Shown piece after piece: positions 16,543 through 24,545 of a stretch of DNA of 64,000 nucleotides (position 1 is its first letter; the number at the start of each line of letters is the position of its first letter). The notes under the pieces were generated by a model. The model saw only the letters and a program-made list of their open reading frames with translations, searched no databases and was not told the origin of the DNA. The position numbers and the translations under genes were made by a program. The stretch comes from Streptomyces sp. 1222.5 (lineage in GTDB: Bacteria > Actinomycetota > Actinomycetes > Streptomycetales > Streptomycetaceae). The stretch lies in the NCBI RefSeq assembly GCF_900105245.1, contig NZ_FNSZ01000001.1:1116001-1180000 (forward strand). Direction: 5' to 3'.

Positions 16543-17508
16543 ATGTTCTCCCTCCGTGAGCCCGTCTTCTTCACCCGGCTGCGCGGGGCGCGGCGGGTCC
16601 TCGTCGCCGGCGCGGGCGGCGGCTTCGACGTCTACGCCGGACTGCCCCTCGCCCTCGCGCTGCGGTCCGCCGGCGCCGAGGTCCATCTGGCCAACCTGTC
16701 CTTCGCCGACCTGTACGGCCTCGATCTCGACCACTGGGTCGCGCCGGACGTCGCGGCCGTGGGTCCCGGAACCCCGCTGCGCGGCGACTACTTCCCCGAG
16801 CGGTCGCTGGCCCGGTGGCTCCGCTCGCGGGACCTGCCGGACACCGTGTACGCCTTTCCGCAGACCGGTGTGCAGCCGCTGCGCGCCGCCTACCGGGCGC
16901 TGCTGGAGCATCTGGGCGGGGTGGACGCGGTCGTGCTGGTGGACGGCGGTACGGACATCCTGATGCACGGGGACGAGCACGGGCTCGGCACCCCGGAGGA
17001 GGACATGGCGAGCCTGGCGGCCGTCGCCGGGCTCGACGAGGTCCCTGAGCGGCTCGTGGCGTGCCTCGGTTTCGGCGTGGACGCCCATCACGGCGTCAAC
17101 CACTCGCTGGTGCTGGAGAACCTGGCCGCCCTGGACCGCGCGGGCGGCTACCTGGGGGCCTTCTCCCTCCCCCGCGAGAGTCCCGAGGGCGCCGCCTACC
17201 TCGACGCGGTGGCCCACGCCCAGCAGGCCCACGCCACCCACCCGAGCATCGTGCACGGGTCCGTCGCGGCCGCGGTGCGCGGGGAGTTCGGCGACGTGCG
17301 GTTCACCGAGCGCACCCGTGGCACCGAGCTGTTCGTGAACCCGCTGATGGCGATGTACTTCTGCGTCGACCTGCCGGCGCTGGCACGGGCCAACCTCTAT
17401 CTCGGCCGGCTGGAGGAGACGGTCCTGATGCGCCAGATCAGTACGGCCGTCTCCGGCTTCCGCGACGAGCTGCCGCGGCAGCGGCCGCCCCGGGCGTTCC
17501 CGCACTGA
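16543..17508 (+). CDS. DUF1152 domain protein
   Basis: The 321-residue soluble protein begins with a Rossmann-like glycine motif, VLVAGAGGGFDVYAGLPLALALR (about 20-42), as in DUF1152 proteins. VVLVDGGTDILMHGDEHGLGTPEED near 133 is an acidic, probably metal- or nucleotide-binding segment characteristic of the family. GFGVDAHHGVNHSLVLENLAAL near 175 is a further conserved block. Biochemical function is not established for this family. It follows the fprA terminator and so has its own promoter. It converges with the membrane protein gene at 17534. Confidence 0.85.
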   Translation: MFSLREPVFFTRLRGARRVLVAGAGGGFDVYAGLPLALALRSAGAEVHLANLSFADLYGLDLDHWVAPDVAAVGPGTPLRGDYFPERSLARWLRSRDLPDTVYAFPQTGVQPLRAAYRALLEHLGGVDAVVLVDGGTDILMHGDEHGLGTPEEDMASLAAVAGLDEVPERLVACLGFGVDAHHGVNHSLVLENLAALDRAGGYLGAFSLPRESPEGAAYLDAVAHAQQAHATHPSIVHGSVAAAVRGEFGDVRFTERTRGTELFVNPLMAMYFCVDLPALARANLYLGRLEETVLMRQISTAVSGFRDELPRQRPPRAFPH

Positions 17509-17533
17509 GCAGGCGGCGGCCCACGCATCCCCG

Positions 17534-18535
17534 TCAGCGCCGGGCGAGCTCCCGGCCGCCCACCACCGCGAGCGCCGCGACGAGCAGGGCGAGCGCCGCC
17601 GTCTGCCCGAGGCCGCCGCCGACCAGCGGACCGGCTCCGGGCACGTGCAGCCAGGGCCGGAGCGCCGCGAGCCGTACGGCCAGGATGAGCAGGCCGAGAG
17701 CGGCGAGGGCGAGGGCGGCGCCGGGCGGTGTGCGGTCCGTGCGGCGGGTGCGCCACAGGAGCCAGCCGACGGCGCCCACGACGAAGCCGGTGGCGGGTGC
17801 CCAGACGGCGTCGGCGGTGTACGGGAACAGGACGACGGACGCGCCCATCACCACACAGCAGGCCAGGTGGACCTGCCCGGGCGAGCCCAGCGGCGGACGG
17901 GTGGGCGGCGCGTCCCGGTGCTGGGCGGCGCACAGGGTGAGCGCCGACAGCCAGGCGAGCAGCGCGGCGGCCGTGCCGTACAGCGGGTCCGGCGGCACCG
18001 TGTCGCCCACCAGTGGACCGAGCAGCGGCCAGAGGGTGGGCAGGGCGGCGCCGAGCGCGGCGGACCGGGCGAGGCGCGGGCGGTCGTGCACCAGGGCGAA
18101 CCAGGCGACCGCCCACAGCAGGGGCAGCGTCCAGGTGAACACGGCGGACACCGTGGCGGACGGGCCGCGGCCGGTGAACCCGGTGAGGAACAGGTGCCGG
18201 CTTTCGGCGCCCCGGGTGAACGCCCAGGTCAGCTCCAGTACCCGGTCGACGACCGCGGCGGCCGCCTGGAGCAGCACGGCGAACAGCGCGAAGTGGCGGG
18301 CACTCGAACCGAGGAGGACGTACCGGCGGGGCGCGTCCGGGCCGCCCAACCTGCTGCGCACCGCGAGGGCCGCGACGCTCGCGACCTCGCCGAGGGTGGG
18401 CCGGCTCTGGTCCTGCGTGGCCCGGTCGATGTCCCACAGGTACGTTTCGACCATCTCCTCCTCCCGTTCACGCCGGTAATAGGCGGGGAGCAGGCGCAGG
18501 ACGGCGCGGTAGCGGGCTTCCAGGAGCGTGGTCAT
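17534..18535 (-). CDS. Multi-pass membrane protein paired with PadR
   Basis: The 333-residue protein begins with a cytoplasmic helical domain (ARYRAVLRLLPAYYRREREEEMVETYLWDIDRAT), as seen in proteins encoded next to PadR regulators in actinomycetes. About eight hydrophobic segments follow, from residue 80 to the end. Its start overlaps the stop of the padR gene by 4 bp (ATGA), so the two are translationally coupled and share the PadR-controlled promoter. PadR partners are often stress-responsive membrane proteins or transport accessory proteins. No enzyme motif is visible and no substrate can be named. Confidence 0.8.
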   Translation of the reverse strand: MTTLLEARYRAVLRLLPAYYRREREEEMVETYLWDIDRATQDQSRPTLGEVASVAALAVRSRLGGPDAPRRYVLLGSSARHFALFAVLLQAAAAVVDRVLELTWAFTRGAESRHLFLTGFTGRGPSATVSAVFTWTLPLLWAVAWFALVHDRPRLARSAALGAALPTLWPLLGPLVGDTVPPDPLYGTAAALLAWLSALTLCAAQHRDAPPTRPPLGSPGQVHLACCVVMGASVVLFPYTADAVWAPATGFVVGAVGWLLWRTRRTDRTPPGAALALAALGLLILAVRLAALRPWLHVPGAGPLVGGGLGQTAALALLVAALAVVGGRELARR

Positions 18536-18942
18536 GCGCAGCCTCCCGCGAGTCCGGGTGCCGTGGGGGGTCCCGGCCGGGACGGGCCCCCGGAGTTCGG
18601 AGCGGCGTCGGTGCCGGCGCGGCGGCCCTCGGCGATGCGCCGCTTCGCGGCCCCGGCGCCGGCGGCCATCCGTTCGGCCTCGGCGTCAAGGGCGGCCACC
18701 CCGTCGTCGGTGAGCCGGTAGTAGCGCCGCAGCCGGCCCTGCCGGACCTCCTCCCGGTCCAGCACGGTCAGGCCGTCCGCACTGAGCCGGTCCAGCACGC
18801 CGTACAGGGTGCCGACCCTCAGCTGCACCTCCCCGTCGGACAGCTCCTCGACCTCGCGCAGGATGCCGTAGCCGTGCCGCGGCTGGTCGGCGAGCGCCGT
18901 GAGCACTAAGAACGCCGCCCGGGTCATGCTCTTCGGTGTCAT
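18532..18942 (-). CDS. PadR-family transcriptional regulator
   Basis: The 136-residue protein has a winged helix-turn-helix (LTALADQPRHGYGILREVEELSDGEVQLRVGTLYGVLDRL, about 14-54). The wing RQGRLRRYYRLTDDGVAALDAE and a shortened C-terminal helix follow, then a low-complexity Gly/Pro tail. This is the PadR-s1 type. It should repress its own operon: a perfect 21-bp operator lies 10 bp upstream of the ATG. There is no convincing ribosome site and a TATATT element ends about 10 bp before the ATG, so the mRNA may be leaderless. The inducing signal is unknown. Confidence 0.9.
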   Translation of the reverse strand: MTPKSMTRAAFLVLTALADQPRHGYGILREVEELSDGEVQLRVGTLYGVLDRLSADGLTVLDREEVRQGRLRRYYRLTDDGVAALDAEAERMAAGAGAAKRRIAEGRRAGTDAAPNSGGPSRPGPPTAPGLAGGCA

Positions 18943-19246
18943 GCGACCAGAATATATCGGCTGCCGATATATATCGCGCGATGTGGGGTCGCGAACGGGG
19001 TCCGCCCCAAGCGGATGGACGGGCGGGCCCCGTCCGCTCGGTCATTGTGGGCGCCGCACCTGCCCGCGGCCACGGGTGAACGGTGGTCACCCGACGCACC
19101 CCGCGCGCACCCCGAGTGTGCCGCGCGCGTCCCGTGCGCGGGGCGCTCGAAATCCGCCACGCGCCGCTTCCGGGCCCCCGCCGACGTTTCGCGGCGCGAA
19201 GTGGTGATACTGGGAGGCGCACCCGCCCCCATCAGCAGATTGGCTC
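18943..19246. other. Divergent intergenic region with the PadR promoter
   Basis: Of the 304 bp between padR and the rightward hypothetical gene, the first 35 bp next to padR hold its operator and AT-rich promoter. The remainder is GC-rich and shows no gene; it should carry the promoter of the rightward gene. No clear ribosome site is seen for that gene. Confidence 0.4.
18952..18972. promoter_or_regulatory. Perfect PadR operator
   Basis: Arms ATATATCGGC and GCCGATATAT form a perfect 10-1-10 inverted repeat, an AT-rich dyad of the type bound by PadR proteins. It starts 10 bp upstream of the padR ATG and covers the likely -10 element, so binding should block transcription of padR and the membrane protein gene. 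Confidence 0.85.
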
Positions 19247-20518
19247 ATGTCGAACTCCGCCGCCGACCACGCCACCATCCCGCAGACCCTCTGGGCGGCC
19301 CGCGGCCGCCATACCGGTCCCGCTCCCGAGGACGTCCTCCGGCGCACCCTGCGCCGGCACAAGGAGAGCGGGGACATCGACGACTTCGCCGAACCGCCCG
19401 TGCCGGAGGACGCGGCCCGCAGAGTCTTCGAGGCGCGCTGGCGGGTCGGCGGCACGGTCACCGTGCGGGCCCGCCTGACCCTCGTACCGCCCGTGGGCCC
19501 GCCGCAGGGCCACGAGTGGCGGCTCGTCGCCGAGGCGGAACACCCCTGGGACGAGTCCTGGCCCTCGCCGGCCACCCTGTTCTGGCCCGAGAGCGGGCCG
19601 GGCGAGGGGGACGACGGCTCCTGGGACCACGCCGGTGTCGCCGGCGTGCACCTCCGGCAGGTCAACGCCCTGCCCGCCGACGACAAGGAGATGCGCCGGC
19701 GGCTGCGGGACGCGGCCCGTGAGGCCTGGTGCGTCAACGTCGTCGTGCACGAGGCGATGACCCCGGACGAGCGGGGCCGGCTGCCGCTCGCACAGCTGCT
19801 GCCGCCCGGTCTGCGGCACCGGGTGTTGGAGCACCGGGCCGCCCCGCACCAGCTGCGCGCCGTCAACTGGGCGTTGAAGGACTTCGGCGTGGAGGTGCCG
19901 CGCGGCGGCGCCGTACTGCTGCCGCCGGACCCGGCCCCCAAGGAGTACGACGGCGGGGCGCACCGGGTGCGCAACCTCTTCCTGGACGGTTCCGAACCCG
20001 TGGAACTCGTCGCGGCCCTGCGGGACTTCGTCGCCCTGCCCCGGCCTCTGCCCCGGGACGCGGAGGAGGCGCTGACCGACCTGCGCGACAACTGGACCCT
20101 GATGACGCTTCAGGAGCAGCTGGAGCACGAGCGCGGGCTGGTCGCCATGTACGCCGAGGCACTGGAGGCGATGGCGAAGTCGCGGGACCTGTACAAGCAG
20201 GCCGCCGAACAGGCCCTGGAGGCACTGTCCGCCTACCGGGACGTCCCGGCCCCGCTGCCGCCGCAGCGGCCCGCCGCCCGAACGCCCGCCGCCCTGCAGC
20301 AGTTGACGCGAACCTTCGAACGGCTGAAGTCCGGCGTGAAGGGCACCCGTACCACGACGCCCGAACCCGAGGCCGCGCCGGACGTCGCACCGGACGACTC
20401 GCCGGCCGGACAGGCGCAGGCACTCGCCGAGGCCGCCGCCACGGTCGACGTGGACGACGCCGACGGTACGGAGAACACGGACGGTACGGACAAGGCAGGC
20501 GCGGACCGGACGGCGTAG
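19247..20518 (+). CDS. Conserved hypothetical protein with coiled coil
   Basis: The 423-residue protein is soluble with no signal peptide. It begins with a compact globular domain rich in Trp (GHEWRLVAEAEHPWDESWPSPATLFWP). A helical segment at about 280-345 (LRDNWTLMTLQEQLEHERGLVAMYAEALEAMAKSR) has heptad-like spacing and probably forms a coiled coil. The C-terminal 80 residues are low complexity, acidic and probably disordered. I do not recognise the family. A small DUF1232-like gene follows 39 bp downstream with a strong ribosome site, suggesting one operon. Confidence 0.7.
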   Translation: MSNSAADHATIPQTLWAARGRHTGPAPEDVLRRTLRRHKESGDIDDFAEPPVPEDAARRVFEARWRVGGTVTVRARLTLVPPVGPPQGHEWRLVAEAEHPWDESWPSPATLFWPESGPGEGDDGSWDHAGVAGVHLRQVNALPADDKEMRRRLRDAAREAWCVNVVVHEAMTPDERGRLPLAQLLPPGLRHRVLEHRAAPHQLRAVNWALKDFGVEVPRGGAVLLPPDPAPKEYDGGAHRVRNLFLDGSEPVELVAALRDFVALPRPLPRDAEEALTDLRDNWTLMTLQEQLEHERGLVAMYAEALEAMAKSRDLYKQAAEQALEALSAYRDVPAPLPPQRPAARTPAALQQLTRTFERLKSGVKGTRTTTPEPEAAPDVAPDDSPAGQAQALAEAAATVDVDDADGTENTDGTDKAGADRTA

Positions 20519-20557
20519 TCCGCCGGTGGACGGACCACCGCCGAAGGAGGAGGCCCG

Positions 20558-20845
20558 ATGGACACCACCACGACCCTGATCGTGGTCGCCGCCGCCGTCG
20601 CGGCGGTGCTGCTCGCGGTGGCCGTCGGCCTGCTGGTGCGGCTGGTGCGGGCGCGGCGCACCCTGCGGCGGGCCGGGCTGCCGACGGGACCCCGCTGGGT
20701 CTTCTGGGGCGCGGTCGCGTACCTGCTGCTGCCCACCGACCTGCTGCCGGACCCCGTCTACCTGGACGACATCGGCGTCCTGCTCCTCGCGCTGCGCAGT
20801 CTGCGCGCGGCCCGTCCCCTGCCGCCGGACGTCACCGGCGCCTGA
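20558..20845 (+). CDS. Small DUF1232 (YkvA-like) membrane protein
   Basis: The 95-residue protein has one N-terminal membrane segment (LIVVAAAVAAVLLAVAVGLLVRL). A second hydrophobic segment carries the DUF1232 signature: AYLLLPTDLLPDPVYLDDIGVLLLAL, the Leu-Pro-x-Asp-x-x-Pro-Asp followed by Asp-Asp pattern. The function of this widespread family is not known. GAAGGAGGAGG lies just before the ATG. It is likely co-transcribed with the preceding gene. Confidence 0.82.
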   Translation: MDTTTTLIVVAAAVAAVLLAVAVGLLVRLVRARRTLRRAGLPTGPRWVFWGAVAYLLLPTDLLPDPVYLDDIGVLLLALRSLRAARPLPPDVTGA

Positions 20846-20870
20846 TCGCCGGCCGGCGCGCCGTACGCCG

Positions 20871-20905
20871 GCGCCCGGCCCGCCCCACAGGGGCCGGCCG
20901 GGCGC
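20871..20905. terminator. Bidirectional stem-loop between convergent genes
   Basis: A 10-bp perfect stem (20871-20880 with 20896-20905) lies between the ends of the DUF1232 gene and the leftward repeat membrane protein gene. Confidence 0.65.
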
Positions 20906-20917
20906 GGACGGAAGGGG

Positions 20918-22126
20918 TCATCGGCTGCCGTCGGACTCTGCGCCGCCGGTCGTCAGCGCGGCCGCCAGGACGGCCAGCGCCGCCAGCGCGGCCGCCGCGG
21001 CCGCGGTGCCGGCGAGCCAGGAGGGGGCCAGGGTCCCGTCCCACAGCCGGGAGATGCCGCGCGGGCCGAACCGCCCCGCGAGCAGCTGTCCGACGGCGAG
21101 CACCGCGGTGACGCCGACGGCGGCCGTCGCCGCCACGAGCCGGGCCTGCGCCGCCCGCGCGGGCAGGGTGAGGGCCAGCAGCATGCACAGTGCCGCGACG
21201 ACGATCGTGCTGCCGAGGACGCCCTGGGACAGTCCGGTCCAGTAGCGCGGGGCGTGCGCCACACCGCACAGGAACACCAGCAGCGCGGCGCCCCGGGCGG
21301 TCCACAGAGGGGCGGGGATGGTCCGGTCGTCCGGGGAGCCGCTCGCGGCGCGGTCCCTCGGGGCGCGGTCCCTGGCGGGCCGGTGCCGCAGGGAGCGGAC
21401 CGTCACGGTGAGGGACTTGGCGGGCCGGGGCTGCTCGGCCCCGGGTTCCGCCGGCCGGGGCGGGGCGTCGGCCTCCTGGGGTGCGGGTACGGCCGCGGCC
21501 GCCGCGACGGCGAACGTGGGCAGGTGCCGGGTCTGCTCGGGGGCCAGGGGCTCGGGCAGCGGGCTCTCCTGCCGGGTCCGCTCGGCGGCCAGCCGGCTGA
21601 TCAGCTCGGCGAGTTCCTCGACCGGCCGGCTCACCGCGGCCGCCCGCACGGCCGCCTGCCCGCAGCGGCGCTCCACCGGATTGCGGTGCAGCAGCTGCAT
21701 CAGCAGGGTGACGTCCTCCAGGGAGCGGCGCTCGGCGGCGGCACGGATCACCTGGTCCGCGCTGTCGGACTCCCGGGACGGCTCGGTGAGCAGGGCCACC
21801 AGACGGGTGACGTCCTCCACGGACCGGTCGACCCCGGCCGCACGCAGTGCGTCGGCCGCGGTCCGGGCGTGTTCCGGCGAACGCTCCAGCAGCGTGATGA
21901 GCTGTGCGACGTCCTCCACGGGGCGGTCGGCGACGGCCGCGTGGACCAGCTGGTGCAGCGGATCGCCGGGGAGCGGGTCCTCCGGGTGGAGGACGCCCGG
22001 GAGCTGCTCCGGCGCCGGTGCCGGCCAGCCGAGCAGCTGGGGATACGGCGTGGGGACGCCGGTGCCGGCCGGTGCGGGCGATATGAGGGAGTCGTCGGGA
22101 CGAGGGGACGAAGAGCGGGTGGTCAT
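20918..22126 (-). CDS. Membrane protein with four VEDV-type N-terminal repeats
   Basis: From ATG 22126 the protein is about 402 residues. Residues 60-180 consist of four tandem units of about 33 residues, each centred on R-(P/S)-(V/L)-E-(D/E)-(V/L) followed by a Leu-rich helix. This looks like a small helical repeat domain. A Pro/Arg-rich linker follows, then four membrane segments (about 255-400). The repeats should face the cytoplasm. I do not recognise the family; a repeat domain tethered to a four-helix membrane domain suggests a scaffold or sensor. Longer in-frame starts exist; this one is preferred for its GGAG and because coding character begins here. Confidence 0.7.
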   Translation of the reverse strand: MTTRSSSPRPDDSLISPAPAGTGVPTPYPQLLGWPAPAPEQLPGVLHPEDPLPGDPLHQLVHAAVADRPVEDVAQLITLLERSPEHARTAADALRAAGVDRSVEDVTRLVALLTEPSRESDSADQVIRAAAERRSLEDVTLLMQLLHRNPVERRCGQAAVRAAAVSRPVEELAELISRLAAERTRQESPLPEPLAPEQTRHLPTFAVAAAAAVPAPQEADAPPRPAEPGAEQPRPAKSLTVTVRSLRHRPARDRAPRDRAASGSPDDRTIPAPLWTARGAALLVFLCGVAHAPRYWTGLSQGVLGSTIVVAALCMLLALTLPARAAQARLVAATAAVGVTAVLAVGQLLAGRFGPRGISRLWDGTLAPSWLAGTAAAAAALAALAVLAAALTTGGAESDGSR

Positions 22127-22277
22127 CTCGGCTCCAGGGGAGGATGCGACCGCACCGGCGCCCCCGCGTGCGGCGCGCGGCATTACGTGTCCATTACTAG
22201 GAGCGGGCACGTGGCCCCGCCACCCGGACGCGGCAGCGGTGTGAGCCCGTCGGGGTGAGCCTGCGGGCCAGGCGGAC

Positions 22278-23321
22278 TCAGCGCGAACGCAGGGTCTGCG
22301 ACGGGAGTTCACCGAACCGGGCGCGGTACTTGTCGGCGAAGCGGCCCAGGTGACCGAAGCCCCAGCGGTAGGCCACGTCGCTGACGGTCGTGGCCGCCGG
22401 GTCGGCGCGGAGCAGCTCGTCGCGGACCCGTTCCATGCGGACCTCCCGCAGATACCCCATGGGGGTGGTGCCGGTCTGGCGGCGGAACACCTCCTGGAGC
22501 CAGCGCGCGCTCACACCGCCGACCTCGGCGAGTTCCGTGGTGGTGAACGGGTGTTCGGGGCGGCCGCGGATGACCTCGACCACGCGTTTGACCGGGCGTG
22601 CGAAGCCGTGCGGCGCCGGCCGGTCCAGGGCCTCCCGCCAGGGGTGTCCGGTGGCCAGGAGCAGCCCGGTGAGCAGCGAGTCCTGGAGTTCGGCGGCGAG
22701 CAGCGGCTGGCGCAGCAGCCCGTGGTCGTCGTCGATCTCGTCGGTGACGAGCCGGACGAGCCGCGCCCAGCTTCGGCCGGGTCCGGCGGTGAGGTCCATG
22801 GTGGGCGCGAGCCGCAGCGGGGCGCGCAGCGAGTCGCCGACGAGCAGCTCCAGGTGCCGGACCAGGGCCTCGGGGGCCACCTTGACGGCGAGCAGCCGAC
22901 AGGAGCCGTCCCACCGCTCCAGGGTGGTCCGGCCCTCGGGCTGGAAGACCGCGGCCCGGTCCGGTGTGGCGAGCCGGGTCTGCTGGGCGCCCTGCCGCCA
23001 GGCCAGCCGGCCGGTCAGGGGCAGGTCCACGTGGTAGGCGCGGAGGTCCTCGAAGCGCATGCGGACGTCGGCGCCGCAGCACAGCTCGCCCACGGTGAAC
23101 GGGCCGAGGCGGGCCATCGAGAAGTCGGTGTCGAGCGGGTGGCGGGAGTCCAGCAGATCGATGCGGGGGTCGTAGTACATCGTGCCGATCGCACTGCGCG
23201 CCTCGTCGAGATCGGCGGTGCGCAGCGCCAGTCGGGCGGGGGCCGGGCCGGTGCGGTCGCGGGACCCGGCCCGGGCGGGGGCCGGGCCGGTGCGTGCGGC
23301 GGACTCGGCGTTCTCGGCCAC
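22278..23321 (-). CDS. AraC-family transcriptional regulator
   Basis: From a GTG with GAGAGGAG nine bases upstream, the protein is about 347 residues. Residues 30-200 form an AraC-binding-domain-like cupin region (ARLGPFTVGELCCGADVRMRFEDLRAYHVDLPLTG), as in regulators of degradation genes. The C-terminal 110 residues hold two helix-turn-helix motifs: FTTTELAEVGGVSARWLQEVFRRQTGTTPMGYLREVRM and TVSDVAYRWGFGHLGRFADKYRARFGELP. It should activate a promoter in response to an unknown effector. The region to the phosphatase-like gene is 355 bp and divergent. The upstream in-frame extension to 23480 is Arg/Pro-rich and probably not translated. Confidence 0.88.
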   Translation of the reverse strand: MAENAESAARTGPAPARAGSRDRTGPAPARLALRTADLDEARSAIGTMYYDPRIDLLDSRHPLDTDFSMARLGPFTVGELCCGADVRMRFEDLRAYHVDLPLTGRLAWRQGAQQTRLATPDRAAVFQPEGRTTLERWDGSCRLLAVKVAPEALVRHLELLVGDSLRAPLRLAPTMDLTAGPGRSWARLVRLVTDEIDDDHGLLRQPLLAAELQDSLLTGLLLATGHPWREALDRPAPHGFARPVKRVVEVIRGRPEHPFTTTELAEVGGVSARWLQEVFRRQTGTTPMGYLREVRMERVRDELLRADPAATTVSDVAYRWGFGHLGRFADKYRARFGELPSQTLRSR

Positions 23322-23676
23322 GGGTCGCGGCTCCTCTCGTCGCCCGGCGGCGCCCCACCGCTTCCGGGACGGCCGCCGGGCCCCGTACGGCATGGTCGTC
23401 GACCTCGTACCCGTGGGCGGGTCCGCGCCAACCGCGCTCCCCGCGCGGGTTTCGCGGAGACGGGACGGGCGTGTCTCCACGGACCGTGGTCGGCCGGGTG
23501 GCCGGATCGCGCCGGACGGTCGGCGGGTGCGTTCCGGACACCCGGCCTATGTCGCCGGGAGGTGGCGTTCGCCAATGCTTGAGCACATGAGTCACGAGGC
23601 GGCACCGGCCCGTTCCCTCGGGTTGCCACAGCCGCTCCACCGGTCTGGCGACCGGGCGACGGAGGAGGTCGGTCTT
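23322..23676. other. Divergent intergenic region, AraC and phosphatase-like genes
   Basis: These 355 bp separate the two divergent genes. A GGAGGAGG ribosome site for the rightward gene lies at 23661-23668. The stretch at about 23570-23600 is less GC-rich and may hold a promoter. I see no gene or clear operator. Confidence 0.4.
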
Positions 23677-24378
23677 ATGGCGATCCGTCTCACGTTCGTG
23701 TGCGCGCCCGGGGGTGACGCCACCCTGGGTCCACTCCTCGGTGACGCGCCGCTGAGCGAGCAGGGCCTGCGCATGGCTCGCGCCGCTCGTGCGGCCCTCC
23801 CCGCCCACGCGACGGCCGTCCGGGCGCCCTCGGTGCGCTGCGCGCAGACCGCCGACGCCTTCGGGGTGACGGCGGCGGCCGAGCCCGAGCTGCGCGACGT
23901 CGACCTCGGTGCCTGGTGCGGCCGTACCGTCGGCGACCTCGCGGCGACCGACCCCGACGGGTTCACCGCCTGGCTCACCGACCCGGACGCGGCACCGCAC
24001 GGCGGCGAGTCCGTGCGCCGCTTCTGCCGCCGTACCGCGAACTGGCTGCGCGACCTGCCCTCCGACACCGGCTCCGCGCTGGCCGTCACCGAGGCGGCCG
24101 TGGTCCGGGCCGCGCTCATCCATGCGCTGGCCCTTCCGGAACGGAGCTTCTGGCACCTGGCCGTGCCGCCGCTGTCCGCGGCCACCCTCACCCGGCGCGG
24201 CGGTGGCTGGGACGTCGGGTTCGGCCATGTCACGCCCCGCAAGGACCAGCGATGGGTCCTCTCACGGTCGGCGACCCTGGTGTGCACCGACGGCGACCCG
24301 TTCGCCGCGACCGCCCGCGTGGGCGGCGAGCCCCGGCCGGGCATCTCCCGGGAAACGGTCCCCGCCGGCTCCGAATAG
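23677..24378 (+). CDS. Histidine-phosphatase-fold protein lacking catalytic His
   Basis: The 233-residue protein follows the phosphoglycerate-mutase-like fold: N-terminal LTFVCAPGGDA, then PLSEQGLRMARAARAAL, RAPSVRCAQTADAFG, DVDLGAWCGRTVGDL and a C-terminal AVTEAAVVRAALIHAL. In active family members the first motif is RHG and the last contains a catalytic His (VTHGG). Here these read APG and VTEAA, so both catalytic His are absent and it is probably not a phosphatase. The GRT and Arg positions of the fold remain. A GGAGGAGG ribosome site supports the start. It precedes two signalling phosphatase genes; a regulatory or binding role is possible. Confidence 0.75.
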   Translation: MAIRLTFVCAPGGDATLGPLLGDAPLSEQGLRMARAARAALPAHATAVRAPSVRCAQTADAFGVTAAAEPELRDVDLGAWCGRTVGDLAATDPDGFTAWLTDPDAAPHGGESVRRFCRRTANWLRDLPSDTGSALAVTEAAVVRAALIHALALPERSFWHLAVPPLSAATLTRRGGGWDVGFGHVTPRKDQRWVLSRSATLVCTDGDPFAATARVGGEPRPGISRETVPAGSE

Positions 24379-24545
24379 CCGCTGACCGGCGCTTTTGGTA
24401 CGGCACCCGACACGGCCCGCGTTCCCGCCGCCGCCCCCGCGACGCGGGCCTGCCACTCCCCCTCCGCCCAGGTGCGTTCCGTGGGCTTCCTGGCGCATTC
24501 TTGCTGTGTCATCCTTCCGGAGGCGCACGGGACGAGGTAGGGCCG

